NCBI GenBank assembly: GCA_046351235.1
Contig: JAXLYV010000001.1
Span: 310,001 to 374,000 of the forward strand
Direction: 5' to 3'
DNA from: JBBSAT01 sp046351235
GTDB taxonomy: Bacteria; Myxococcota_A; Polyangia; Polyangiales; Sandaracinaceae
Length of the DNA: 64,000 nucleotides
In this document: positions 40,403 through 48,984 of the stretch, piece by piece
Layout: the number at the start of each line of letters is the position of its first letter
How positions within the stretch are numbered: the stretch's first letter is position 1
Translations under genes and position numbers: made by a program
The notes under the pieces: model-generated
Told to the model about the DNA's origin: nothing
Database searches by the model: none
What the model saw: only the letters and a program-made list of their open reading frames with translations

Positions 40403-41370
40403 CGAGCACCCCGGTGCTCGTGATGCCGGTCGGCGATCCCGCAGGCGTCGGCCCGATCGTGTCGGTCGCCGCCGCGCGTGCGGTCGCCGCGCGCGCCGAG
40501 GTGCGCTTGGTGGGGGACGCGTCGCAGATCGCTGCGCTCGCGCCCGAGCTCGCGGTGATCGACGTGGGGCGCGTCTCGCGCGAGGCGATCGCGGCACGGG
40601 CGGCGACGGAAGAGGGCGGGCGCCTCCAGCTCGCCGGGCTCGATCGCGCGATCGACGAGGTGCTCGAAGGGCGCGCCGACGCGATCGTGACCGGGCCGGT
40701 GAACAAAGCGGCGATCACGCGCGGAGGGAGCGCGAAGGAAGAGTTCGTCGGCCAGACCGAGCACCTCGCGCGCCGCGCGGGGCTCGCGGACGACGCGGTG
40801 ACGATGATGTTCCTCGGCCCGCGCCTGCGCGTGGCGCTCGTCACGACGCATCTCGCGGTGCGCGAGGTCCCGGACGCCATCACGGCTGGGCGCGTCGAGC
40901 GTGCGACGCGGCACCTCGGCGAGGCGCTGGTGCGTCTGTCGCCCCCACGCGGCAGCAAGCTCGTGGTCACCGGCCTCAATCCGCACGCGGGCGAGGACGG
41001 CCTGTTCGGCGACGAAGAGCCGCGGGCCATCGCGCCGGTGCTCGCGCGGCTGCGCGCGGAGGAGCCCTTCGCGAGCGGCGCGCTCGTGCTCGAAGGCCCG
41101 ACGCCGGCCGAGGCCGCCTTTCGCGCCGCCGCCGACGGACGCGCGTTCGGCGTCGTCACGATGATGCACGACCAGGCCACGATCGCGAGCAAGCTGCTCG
41201 ACTGGGGCCACGCGGTGAACGTGACGTGGGGCCTGCCCTTCGTGCGCACGAGCGTCGATCACGGCGTCGGGTACGAGGCGGCGCGGAGCGGGCAGGTCGA
41301 GTCGACCGGGATGATCGCGGCCGCGGAGCTGGCGCTGCGACTGATCGAGCGAGCGCCGACGCGACCCTGA
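40399..41370 (+). CDS. pdxA: 4-hydroxythreonine-4-phosphate dehydrogenase
   Basis: This is a 323-aa cytosolic enzyme of pyridoxal 5'-phosphate biosynthesis that oxidises 4-phosphohydroxy-L-threonine with NAD. The metal and substrate motifs are all present: MPVGDPAGVGP, AIVTGPVNKAAI, GQTEHLARRAG, TTHLAVREVP, TGLNPHAGEDGLFG, MMHDQATIASKLLD and TSVDHGVGYEAARSG. The length is typical. The GTG start overlaps the stop of the response-regulator gene, an unusual partner. It ends 90 bp before the NOX-like gene. Confidence 0.95.
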   Translation: MTSTPVLVMPVGDPAGVGPIVSVAAARAVAARAEVRLVGDASQIAALAPELAVIDVGRVSREAIAARAATEEGGRLQLAGLDRAIDEVLEGRADAIVTGPVNKAAITRGGSAKEEFVGQTEHLARRAGLADDAVTMMFLGPRLRVALVTTHLAVREVPDAITAGRVERATRHLGEALVRLSPPRGSKLVVTGLNPHAGEDGLFGDEEPRAIAPVLARLRAEEPFASGALVLEGPTPAEAAFRAAADGRAFGVVTMMHDQATIASKLLDWGHAVNVTWGLPFVRTSVDHGVGYEAARSGQVESTGMIAAAELALRLIERAPTRP

Positions 41371-41460
41371 GCGTCTCTGTGCAGCCCGCTGCGCACGGGC
41401 ATTCGCCGAGTTGCGGCTCCGCGGCTCCTCGCCCATCTACCTCGCCCTTCGGAGCGCGCC

Positions 41461-43476
41461 TTGTCGGAACCGTCCCCGAGAACGCTGACCGAGTCGCGCG
41501 CGGCATTCGTCGATCAGCGGCTGGTCACCGCGCTGATGCGCGCGTTCGGCACGCATGCCGGCGAGGATCACGTCATCGACGCCGCCGACCTGCAGCGCGC
41601 GCTCGGGCTCAAGAGCGAGTACCTCGCGCGGCGCCTGCTCTCGCGCTTCGATCGCGACGGCGACGGCGTGGTGCGCCGCGACGACTTCCTCGATGGCGTG
41701 CAGCGCCTCGTGCTCGGCAGCGATCGCGACAAGCTCAAGTTCGCCTTCAAGCTGCACGACCACGACGACGACGGCTCGATCGACGAGACCGAGCTCCTGC
41801 GCATGATCAGCCTGAGCCTCGCCGAGTCGGAGGTCCGCGCGCGGCCCGGGCAGTCGGCCGAGGTGCTCGCCCGTCGCCTGATGGCCGAGGCCGACACGAA
41901 CGGCGATGGGCGGCTCTCGCTCGACGAGTTCGTGGCGGTCGTCGGCAAGCACCCGCGCATCCTCGAGAAGATGACGCGCAGCGAGGCGCTCTGGATCGTG
42001 CCGAGCGAGGATCTGCTCGGGCGCCTCGAGCCCAAGCGCACGCCCACGCTCGGAGAGCGCGCCGAGCGCTGGCTCGAGAACCGCTGGCGCGCGCTGCTCG
42101 TGGTGGGCGGCTGGGGGCTCGCGAACGCGCTCCTGTTCGCGAGCGTGTTCTTCGGCGAGCTGGGTGATCCGCGGATCCGTCTGGGCAACGCCACGGGGCA
42201 CCTCCTGAGCATGAACGCGGCGTTCGTGCTGCTCCCGGTGCTGCGGCGGCTCGTGACGCGCCTGCGCGCGATGGGGATCGGGCGCGTGGTGCCGATCGAC
42301 GAAGCGCTCGACTTCCACGCGATGGTCGGTCACGCGATGTTCGGGCTCGCGATCGTGCACGCCTTCGCGCTGCTCGCCGGCTTCACGATGGGCCACGAGG
42401 ACGGCTCGCTCGCGCACCTCTTGCTCGCGACGCGCCGCGGCCTCACGGGCCTCGTGCTGCTCGTCGCGTTCTTCGCGATGTGGGTGTTCGCGCTCGAGCG
42501 AATCCGGCGCTCGCATCGCTTCGAGGCGTTCTACTTCACGCATCGCCTCTACGTCGTGTGGCTCTTGGGCGCGGCCGTGCACGAGCCGGCGTTCCTGCTC
42601 TGGGCGCTCGTGCCGATGGTCGCGCTCGCGATCGAGCAGATCGTGCGCGTGCGCAAGCGCGGCTTCGCGACGGTCGCCTACCAGACGCGCGCGCTGCGCT
42701 CGGGCGTGACCGCGCTCGACGTGGAGCGGCCGGCGGGCTTCCGCTTCTCGCCGGGCGACTACGCGTTCCTCTGCATCCCGGCCGTCTCGCGGCACGAGTG
42801 GCATCCGTTCACGATCAGCAGCCCGCCCGAGAGCGAGACCATGACGTTCCACGTGCGCTCGCTCGGCAACTGGAGCGGCGCGCTGCGGGCCCTGGCCGAG
42901 GCGCGCGAGCGCGAGGGAAAGCCCTCGGCGCTCGTCGTGCACGTGGACGGCCCCTACGGCTCGCCGACGCAGCACCTGTTCGCGAGCCGCTTCGCCGTCC
43001 TCATCGGCGCCGGCATCGGCGTGACGCCGTTCGCGAGCGTGCTCGGCAGCATCGTGCGGCGCGCCGGCACGAGCGACGCGGCCAAGCTCGTGAAGGGCTA
43101 CTTCTACTGGGTCAATCGCGACCAGTACTCGTTCGAGTGGTTCACCGAGCTGCTCGAGGACGCCGAGCAGCGCGACGTCGAGCGCCTCTTCGACGTGAGC
43201 CTGTTCATGACGCAGGGCCGCTCGGGCGCGACGAGCGCGGCGCTCGAGGCGGCGCGCGAGGTCTCGCACCGCGCGGGGCACACCGACGTGGTGACGGGCC
43301 TGCGCGCCTACACGCACATGGGCCCGCCGGACTGGAAGAGCGAGCTCTCGAAGATCCGCGCCGCGCACGCGCCCGAGAAGGTCGACGTCTTCTTCTGCGG
43401 CCCGCCCGGGCTCGGCGCGAAGATCCACAAGGTGTGTCGCGAGCTCGACATGCCCTATCACGAGGAGAAGTTCTGA
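41461..43476 (+). CDS. NOX5-like EF-hand NADPH oxidase (ferric reductase superfamily)
   Basis: This is a 671-aa membrane flavocytochrome. Three canonical EF-hands are at 64-76 (DRDGDGVVRRDDF), 100-112 (DHDDDGSIDETEL) and 145-157 (DTNGDGRLSLDEF). A six-helix ferric-reductase core follows, with the two NOX heme pairs: His286/His300 (spacing 14) and His361/His374 (spacing 13). The FAD site is HPFTISSPPES (~448-458), and the NADPH site is LIGAGIGVTPFASVL (~514-528) with FFCGPPGLG near the C-terminus. It should transfer electrons from NADPH across the membrane, probably making superoxide or reducing an outer acceptor, under Ca2+ control. TTG start with GGAG seven bases upstream. A pentaheme lipoprotein gene follows after 2 bp. 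Confidence 0.93.
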   Translation: MSEPSPRTLTESRAAFVDQRLVTALMRAFGTHAGEDHVIDAADLQRALGLKSEYLARRLLSRFDRDGDGVVRRDDFLDGVQRLVLGSDRDKLKFAFKLHDHDDDGSIDETELLRMISLSLAESEVRARPGQSAEVLARRLMAEADTNGDGRLSLDEFVAVVGKHPRILEKMTRSEALWIVPSEDLLGRLEPKRTPTLGERAERWLENRWRALLVVGGWGLANALLFASVFFGELGDPRIRLGNATGHLLSMNAAFVLLPVLRRLVTRLRAMGIGRVVPIDEALDFHAMVGHAMFGLAIVHAFALLAGFTMGHEDGSLAHLLLATRRGLTGLVLLVAFFAMWVFALERIRRSHRFEAFYFTHRLYVVWLLGAAVHEPAFLLWALVPMVALAIEQIVRVRKRGFATVAYQTRALRSGVTALDVERPAGFRFSPGDYAFLCIPAVSRHEWHPFTISSPPESETMTFHVRSLGNWSGALRALAEAREREGKPSALVVHVDGPYGSPTQHLFASRFAVLIGAGIGVTPFASVLGSIVRRAGTSDAAKLVKGYFYWVNRDQYSFEWFTELLEDAEQRDVERLFDVSLFMTQGRSGATSAALEAAREVSHRAGHTDVVTGLRAYTHMGPPDWKSELSKIRAAHAPEKVDVFFCGPPGLGAKIHKVCRELDMPYHEEKF

Positions 43477-43478
43477 CC

Positions 43479-44111
43479 GTGCGGCGCGCGCGCATGACGG
43501 CCCTCGTCTCGCTCCTCGCGGCGTGCGCCTCGCCCGCCGAAGCGCCGAGCGCGCCGATCGCGCCGTCGGCGGAGTGCGTGCAGTGCCACGCGGAGGACTA
43601 CGCGCGCGCGGATCCGCCGCACGTCGGCGTTCGTCCCGACACCTGCGGCGTCTGCCACACCGAGAGCGCCTGGCATCCCGACGTGCTCCACCACGACTGG
43701 GAGCTCACGGGCGCGCACGCGAGCGAGGACACCCAGTGCTTCGACTGCCATCTCGGCTCGCCACCGGTGTTCGAGGGCACGCCCGATCAGTGCGTCGACT
43801 GTCACCGCGACGACGAGCGCGGCACGTTCCCCGCGCACCACACGTTCGGGACCGAGTGCGCGTCGTGCCACACGACGACGGCGTGGCGTCCCTCGACGCA
43901 CCATCCCGAGCCGGATGCGGGGCCGCCCGACGCGGGCCCGGTCGATGCCGGCGTGCGCGCGCCGCACGATGCGGGCGGGCACGCAGCGGCGCATCACGAC
44001 GCCGGCCGCCGTGGAACGCGCACCCCTCGGCCGACCACGACGACGCCGCCGCCGACCACGACGGTCGAGCCGCCGCCGGACACGACCACGCGCGCGTCGC
44101 GGCGCTACTGA
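43479..44111 (+). CDS. pentaheme c-type cytochrome lipoprotein
   Basis: This is a protein of about 210 aa. The short signal has lipobox LAAC (Cys16). Five CXXCH heme sites follow at ~33-37, 56-60, 87-91, 105-109 and 127-131, with many additional His that can serve as distal ligands (HHDWELTGAH, FPAHHTFG, HHPEPD). The arrangement is like a small multiheme/ cytochrome c3-type domain. The C-terminal ~70 residues are Asp/Ala/Gly- then Thr/Pro-rich, an extended spacer. The GTG at 43479 comes 2 bp after the NADPH oxidase stop, so the two are surely one unit; an ATG at 43494 would also keep the lipobox. Electron exchange with the oxidase is inferred. Confidence 0.9.
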   Translation: MRRARMTALVSLLAACASPAEAPSAPIAPSAECVQCHAEDYARADPPHVGVRPDTCGVCHTESAWHPDVLHHDWELTGAHASEDTQCFDCHLGSPPVFEGTPDQCVDCHRDDERGTFPAHHTFGTECASCHTTTAWRPSTHHPEPDAGPPDAGPVDAGVRAPHDAGGHAAAHHDAGRRGTRTPRPTTTTPPPTTTVEPPPDTTTRASRRY

Positions 44112-44123
44112 CCGCCCCGTCCT

Positions 44124-44657
44124 TCAGGGCAACGCATCCACGAGGTGCACGTGCACTTCGGCACGCGCGAGCGCGGGGCGCGCCGCCTCGACGCCCGCAT
44201 CCGACGCGGCTGCGCCCGCGTCGCTCGGAAGCCGGCTCTCTTCGAGCGCGATGGCGAGGACCGCGTGGCGCCCCACGAGCCCGCTCGGCTCCGTCACGCC
44301 CGGGAAGATCACGCGGTCCCCGGCACGCAGCCAGCCGCCGCTCGTCGCCGTGAGGCGGCGCGTCGTGAGGGCGAGCGACAGATCCGCCAGCACCTCGCTC
44401 GTCGTCTCGTCGCGCAGCGTGTAGTGCAGCACGCGCCCCTCGGGGTCGATCCCGTAGATCCCGCACGCGCCCCAGACGTGGTAGCCGCCCTGCGGTCCGT
44501 ACACGAGCTCCAGCTCGTCCCCGTCCGCGAGCGGCGCGAAGGTCGTCTCACCCGTGCCCGCCTCGACGAACGTCGTGGCCCCGTCCGGGCCGATGCGCGG
44601 CGCCGGGGGCGTCGGGCATCCGCCGAGCAGTACCGCGAGAGCGAGCAGGCGGCGCAC
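44124..44657 (-). CDS. small lipoprotein of unknown function
   Basis: This is a 177-aa lipoprotein. MRRLLALAVLLGGC is a short signal with lipobox LGGC. The mature part begins with a Pro-rich linker. It contains one beta-rich domain (TTFAPLADGDELELVYGPQGGYHVWG, LTTRRLTATSGGWLRAGDRVIF) and an Asp/Ala/Gly segment (SDAGAAASDAGVE) near the end. Ig-like or beta-sandwich shape is likely. The GTG at 44657 lies 13 bp after the VWA lipoprotein stop, so they are probably one transcript. It ends 12 bp from the convergent pentaheme gene. No catalytic residues seen. Confidence 0.7.
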   Translation of the reverse strand: MRRLLALAVLLGGCPTPPAPRIGPDGATTFVEAGTGETTFAPLADGDELELVYGPQGGYHVWGACGIYGIDPEGRVLHYTLRDETTSEVLADLSLALTTRRLTATSGGWLRAGDRVIFPGVTEPSGLVGRHAVLAIALEESRLPSDAGAAASDAGVEAARPALARAEVHVHLVDALP

Positions 44658-44670
44658 GGGCTTCCCGCGC

Positions 44671-46230
44671 TCAGTCGATGAAGCAGCTGCCGTGGAAGCT
44701 GCTCGCCGGCGGGATCGGCGTCACCGCGCCCATCGCGCTGCACTGCGTGTCGAGCGTGTCGCGCAGCGCGTTCACGAGCTGCCAGTCGGCCTGGATGTCG
44801 GGGCTCGCGAACGCCGAGCCCTGCCACCACTCGATCGTCTGCTGCATCATGTCGATGGTGCCCATGGCCCGCGCGCAGTCGCCGTCCGAGTAGAGCTCGG
44901 TCGAGGTCTTCAGCGTCAGGTACATGTTCAGCATCATGAACGCCTCGGCCTGCGTGGTGTCGCCGAGCTCGGGCAGGTTGCCGCCGGGCGTCTGGTCACT
45001 CGCGAGCGGGTTCACGTAGCTCGTCGTGCGCGTCACCGGGTTGCCCGTCGACGTGTCCGTGTACGAGATCTCGACCGTGAACGCGGGCGCGCCGGCCGGC
45101 TTCACGTTCGCGGCATCGGGCTCGAGCTCCACGAAGAAGCCGCCGCCGCCGCCGCGCCGCCCACCCTCCACGTCGCTCGGGCCCGTGCGCTGGCCGAGGA
45201 GCAGCAGCGTCGAGGAGAGCGTCGCGACGCTCGGCGTCGAGGTCGCGCGCGCGGCGCCGTACGTGCGCCCGATCGTGTAGCCGGGCGCGGCCGTCACGCG
45301 CATCGTGAAGTCGCGGGCGATCGGGAAGAGCGCCGTGCGGCCCTCGAGGTCGAGCACGTCGGAGAGATCGGCGCCGTCCTGCGCGAAGTAGTAGCCGCCG
45401 CCGCCGAGCTCGCCGATGGCGATCGGCAGGGCATCGGCGTAGTCGTCGCCGGTGCCGACGAGCGAGAGCGTCGCACCGCTCTCGAGCAGGCCCTGCGCCA
45501 GCGCGAGCACCTGATCGCGGCTCGTGAGGCCCGCGTCGGCGTGGCCGCTCGTCACGAGGAGCACGTGGCGGTGCCCGGTCCAGCTCGCGTCGGAGAGCGC
45601 GTCGGCCGCGAGCGCGAGGCCGTCGTAGGTGGCGGCGGTCGTCGCGGTCGTGGGGCCGGCGAGCGTGGTCGCCGCCGCGGCGAGCGAGGGATCCGTCGGC
45701 CCGACCGCGCTCGCGAGGACCGTCGCCGAGGCCTCGACCTCGATGATCGTCACGCGGTCCTCGGCGCGGAGCGGGACGGTGAAGCGATGCAGGGCATCGA
45801 AGATCGAGCCGAGCTCGGTCTCGAGCCGCCGCGTGTGCTCCACCACGATCACGGTGTGCACGGGCGGCCGCACGAGCGTGCTCGCATCGACGCTGCTGTT
45901 CAGCGCGACGAAGGCCATCTGCCACGGCGAGCCGTCGAAGCGGCGGGCGACCGCGAGCGAGCCCTGCGCACAGATCGTGTCGCCGCAGTCGGCGGCCGGG
46001 AGCGTGAGCGCGTGCTCGGCGAAGAAGCCGACCGGGTCGAGCGTGTCGGGCGAGGGCACGGCGCCGCTCGAGAGAATCGAGCGGAACTCACCGATGTCCT
46101 GGGCGCCTCCCTGGCCGACGCCGACCGAGCCGTGCTGGGGCGGCAGCGAGGCGGTGTCGGCCGACGTCGAGGCCGAGCAGCCGAGGAGGGAGAGCGCGAG
46201 CAGAGCGTGGAAGGAAGCGTTGCGCGACAT
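44671..46230 (-). CDS. lipoprotein with von Willebrand factor A-type domain
   Basis: This is a 519-aa lipoprotein. The signal MSRNASFHALLALSLLGC has the lipobox LLGC. Residues ~120-290 read as a VWA domain, with strand HTVIVVEHTRRLE in the place of the DxSxS metal site, so the metal site looks incomplete. It continues with EDRVTIIEVE, TYDGLALAADAL, HRHVLLVTSGHAD and a YYFAQDGADLSDVL stretch typical of Ca-activated-channel-like VWA proteins. The C-terminal ~120 residues include DTTQAEAFMMLNMYLTLKT and several Cys. Likely a surface or periplasmic adhesion or assembly protein. It is followed by a small lipoprotein gene. Confidence 0.82.
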   Translation of the reverse strand: MSRNASFHALLALSLLGCSASTSADTASLPPQHGSVGVGQGGAQDIGEFRSILSSGAVPSPDTLDPVGFFAEHALTLPAADCGDTICAQGSLAVARRFDGSPWQMAFVALNSSVDASTLVRPPVHTVIVVEHTRRLETELGSIFDALHRFTVPLRAEDRVTIIEVEASATVLASAVGPTDPSLAAAATTLAGPTTATTAATYDGLALAADALSDASWTGHRHVLLVTSGHADAGLTSRDQVLALAQGLLESGATLSLVGTGDDYADALPIAIGELGGGGYYFAQDGADLSDVLDLEGRTALFPIARDFTMRVTAAPGYTIGRTYGAARATSTPSVATLSSTLLLLGQRTGPSDVEGGRRGGGGGFFVELEPDAANVKPAGAPAFTVEISYTDTSTGNPVTRTTSYVNPLASDQTPGGNLPELGDTTQAEAFMMLNMYLTLKTSTELYSDGDCARAMGTIDMMQQTIEWWQGSAFASPDIQADWQLVNALRDTLDTQCSAMGAVTPIPPASSFHGSCFID

Positions 46231-46260
46231 GGACGGCTCCGGTTCGGTTCGAGACGCGGA

Positions 46261-47862
46261 TCAGGAAGGAAGACGGGAGATCGCGAGCTGGGTGTGGATG
46301 CCCGGGCGATCGCGGGCGCCTTCGCAGCCGGGCACGGCGAGCAGCACGTGCTCGCTGCGCCCGATGAATGCGCTCGCGCTGCCCGCCGGGACGATCCCGC
46401 GAGCATCGGGCGTCCCGCCCCCCGGTGAGAGCGTGGCGCCGACCGGCACCACGAACGCCCCGCACGCGATGCGCTCACCGTTGCAGCTCTCGAGGCCGCC
46501 GGCGGTGACCGTCACGCTCCGCGCCAAGGTGGCCGCCCCGTCTTGCACCGGCGAGACCTGGAGGTCCGAGCCCAGCTCCGAGCTGATCTCGATCCCGCCC
46601 CCGGTCGGCCGCAAGCGCAGGCTCTCGCCGACGGTGAACGGGAGCATCTCGCGCGGAACGCCGCACACGTAGTGGCTCACCGCGGCGCCGCTCACGTCGT
46701 CGACGGTGATGTCGAGGCAGCCATCGGGCAGGGTGTCGATCGAGGTGAGCGTACCGTCGGCGCCCGGCCCGCCCACGGCGAGCAAGGGCCGCTGCGTGCG
46801 GCAGGTCGTCGGCACCGCGAGGTCGCTCGCTTCCGCCGCGCCGATCATCGAGCCGATCGTCCAGGAGCGCTCGTTGCCGGTCTCGTGGAGCTGAACGGCG
46901 ACCTCCGGCGACGGAGGCTCGCCGACGGTGATGGGCACGTTCGCGACGAAGCTCGTGGAGAAGAGCACGATCGTGTCGGGCACGCCGTCCGCGCTCACGC
47001 GGGCGAGCTGGCACGACGCGCTCGCCGCGAGGCCGACGCCGCCGTCGCGCGTCCCGGCATCGCCGCGGAAGCGGCCGACCGCGGCGCGCGCGTCGACCTC
47101 CTCGAGCGGCACCGTCTCGCCCGGATCCAGGCGGAAGGTGACGGCATCGCCGAACAGATCCGGGCGGACGACTCGATCGAGGGTGATGCCCGCCGGGAGC
47201 GCCGTGAGCGCCGCGCAGTCCGGGAGTGCTGCGGTCCAGGCGATGCGGACGTCTTCCTGGGTCGTGGTGGCGTTGACGACGTAGGCGGACGTGGTCCACG
47301 TCGAGACGCGCGGCGGCGGCTGCGGGCTCGCGACGCAAGCGAGCGCGGCGAACGCGAGCGAGACCCGGGGCAGGGCGACGCCCCGCATCGTCGCGCCCGG
47401 CGTGAGCAGCACGTAGGGCACGGGCAGCAGCACGAGCGCCCAGAGGTCGCTCGGATCGGCGACGAGGCGCGCGCCCGTCAGGCCGACGCTGCGGAGCCCC
47501 GCCGCCAAGACGTCGGCCGTCGGCTGCGAGAGCTCGGTCGCGATCATCCCGAGCGCCACGGCGAGGTGCACCGCGAGCTTCGCGCGCCGCGAGCGGGCGC
47601 GGACGAGCGCGCCGAGCACGACGGGCGCGACCACGACGCCGGCGAGGTCGCTCAGCTTGCCCGTGACCCAGCCGGGCAAGAGGCCCGCGCCTTTGAGCAC
47701 GTGGTCGTTCACGACGAGCAAGGCCAGCGCGCCGAGGAACGCAGGATGCGTCAGCGCTCGCCGGTGGCTCGAGGCCGGCAGAGGAGCGGTCGTGGCGGTC
47801 GTCGCGGGCACCGTGGGGCTTTCAGCAACGGGCGTTCCACCGCGGAGCCCCCGCGAAACCAT
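46261..47862 (-). CDS. membrane protein with long exported C-terminal domain, unknown function
   Basis: This is a protein of about 533 aa. The N-terminal ~190 residues contain about four membrane helices. The first shows ALLVVNDHVLKGAG, then LPGWVTGKLSDLAGVVVAPVV, a pattern I have seen only in uncharacterised deltaproteobacterial membrane proteins. After a Pro/Arg hinge (~200) come ~330 residues of beta-rich sequence with several Cys, consistent with an exported domain. No enzymatic motif. The ATG at 47862 was chosen because the helices follow soon after; the frame continues upstream through the divergent methyltransferase gene with Arg-rich noise. It is 30 bp upstream of the VWA lipoprotein gene on the same strand. 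Confidence 0.65.
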   Translation of the reverse strand: MVSRGLRGGTPVAESPTVPATTATTAPLPASSHRRALTHPAFLGALALLVVNDHVLKGAGLLPGWVTGKLSDLAGVVVAPVVLGALVRARSRRAKLAVHLAVALGMIATELSQPTADVLAAGLRSVGLTGARLVADPSDLWALVLLPVPYVLLTPGATMRGVALPRVSLAFAALACVASPQPPPRVSTWTTSAYVVNATTTQEDVRIAWTAALPDCAALTALPAGITLDRVVRPDLFGDAVTFRLDPGETVPLEEVDARAAVGRFRGDAGTRDGGVGLAASASCQLARVSADGVPDTIVLFSTSFVANVPITVGEPPSPEVAVQLHETGNERSWTIGSMIGAAEASDLAVPTTCRTQRPLLAVGGPGADGTLTSIDTLPDGCLDITVDDVSGAAVSHYVCGVPREMLPFTVGESLRLRPTGGGIEISSELGSDLQVSPVQDGAATLARSVTVTAGGLESCNGERIACGAFVVPVGATLSPGGGTPDARGIVPAGSASAFIGRSEHVLLAVPGCEGARDRPGIHTQLAISRLPS

Positions 47863-47946
47863 GATATCCGAGCCCGGGCGGCATGGTCCGGCACAGTGCG
47901 GGCGCGTCGGGTCGGGCACGGACACCCCAGCGCCCCTCGCATGGGG

Positions 47947-47952
47947 TAACGT
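47947..47952 (+). promoter_or_regulatory. -10-like hexamer for the RlmM-like gene
   Basis: TAACGT is followed by 6 nt and the GTG at 47959, giving the leaderless spacing and supporting that start codon. Confidence 0.5.
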
Positions 47953-47958
47953 CCGCCC

Positions 47959-48978
47959 GTGACGCAGGATCAGGCCCGCTTCGGGTTCGCGGTCGTGAAC
48001 GTCGGCGCCGAGAAGGCGCTGAAGGCGGAGCTCGGTCGCATCGAGAAGGGAGCGCGCCTGGCGTTCTCCCGGCCGGGGCTCGTGACGTTCAAGGCGCTCG
48101 GCGTCGACGAGCGCTTCGCGTCGGCGAGCGTGGTCGCGCGCGTGCGCGGGCTCTCGCTCGGCATGGCCGAGACGGTGGCCGACGTGCGCGCACGCGCGGG
48201 CGATCGGCCGGCGGTCCTGCACGTGTTCGCGCGCGACGCCGACGAGGACGGGCCGAGCCCCGAGAGCCTCGCGCTCGAAGGCGACGTGCGCCGTGCGCTC
48301 GAGGCGATGCCGGGCTGGATCACCGACCGCGCGCCGCGGGACGGCGAGCGGGTCGTCGACGTGATCGTCGCGGCCGGGGAGCCGCTCTTCGTCGGCGCGC
48401 ACGCGCACGGCAAGGGACGCTGGGCGCAGCCGGGCGGGCGCGTCGCCGTAGAGGTGCCCGAGGGGGCTCCCTCGCGCGCGTACCGCAAGCTCGAGGAGGC
48501 GCTGGCGTGGGCGGACCTGCGGCCCAAGCCGGGCATCGTCGCGGTCGAGCTCGGGGCGGCGCCCGGCGGCGCGGCGCTCGCGCTGGCGCGCCGTGGCATC
48601 CACGTGACGGCGGTCGATCCGGCGGCGATGGACCCTGGCGTGCTCGCCTTCGAGGGCCCCGGCGGCGCGCGCGTCACGCACGTCGCGAAGGCCGGCGGCG
48701 CGCTCGAGGCGGCCGACGTGCCCGAGGACGCGTCGATGCTCCTCGTGGACGCGAACCTCGCGCCGCCCGTCGTGCTCCGCTACTTCGCGCGCCTCTCGTC
48801 GCTCGCGCCGCACGCCTCGCTCGCGGTGCTCACGCTCAAGCTCAACGACGACGCGATGCTCTCGGCGGTGCCCAAGCACCTCGCGCGCCTGAAGACGCTC
48901 GGCTGGGCCGACGTGATCGCGACGCGCCTGCCCTCGAACCGAAGCGAGATCTGCGTCGTCGCCCGCCGCCGCGCCTGA
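47959..48978 (+). CDS. RlmM-like 23S rRNA 2'-O-ribose methyltransferase
   Basis: This is a 339-aa protein. An N-terminal THUMP-like part (~1-150) precedes a Rossmann-fold methyltransferase whose SAM loop is VELGAAPGGAALALARRG (~195-212), followed by VTAVDPAAMDPGV. The segment SRAYRKLEEALAWADLRPKPG just before it is typical of FtsJ/RlmM-type 2'-O-methyltransferases, with the Lys of the K-D-K-E tetrad in that region and LTLKLND near the end. RlmM methylates C2498 of 23S rRNA in E. coli; the target here is inferred only. The GTG start is backed by TAACGT six bases upstream. It ends 6 bp from the convergent gene. Confidence 0.8.
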   Translation: MTQDQARFGFAVVNVGAEKALKAELGRIEKGARLAFSRPGLVTFKALGVDERFASASVVARVRGLSLGMAETVADVRARAGDRPAVLHVFARDADEDGPSPESLALEGDVRRALEAMPGWITDRAPRDGERVVDVIVAAGEPLFVGAHAHGKGRWAQPGGRVAVEVPEGAPSRAYRKLEEALAWADLRPKPGIVAVELGAAPGGAALALARRGIHVTAVDPAAMDPGVLAFEGPGGARVTHVAKAGGALEAADVPEDASMLLVDANLAPPVVLRYFARLSSLAPHASLAVLTLKLNDDAMLSAVPKHLARLKTLGWADVIATRLPSNRSEICVVARRRA

Positions 48979-48984
48979 CGGCGA

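Noticed and set aside
47863..48879. Upstream extension of the minus-strand membrane protein to 872 residues
   Set aside because: The added part is antisense to the RlmM-like gene and Arg/His-rich; membrane helices begin only after the ATG at 47862.
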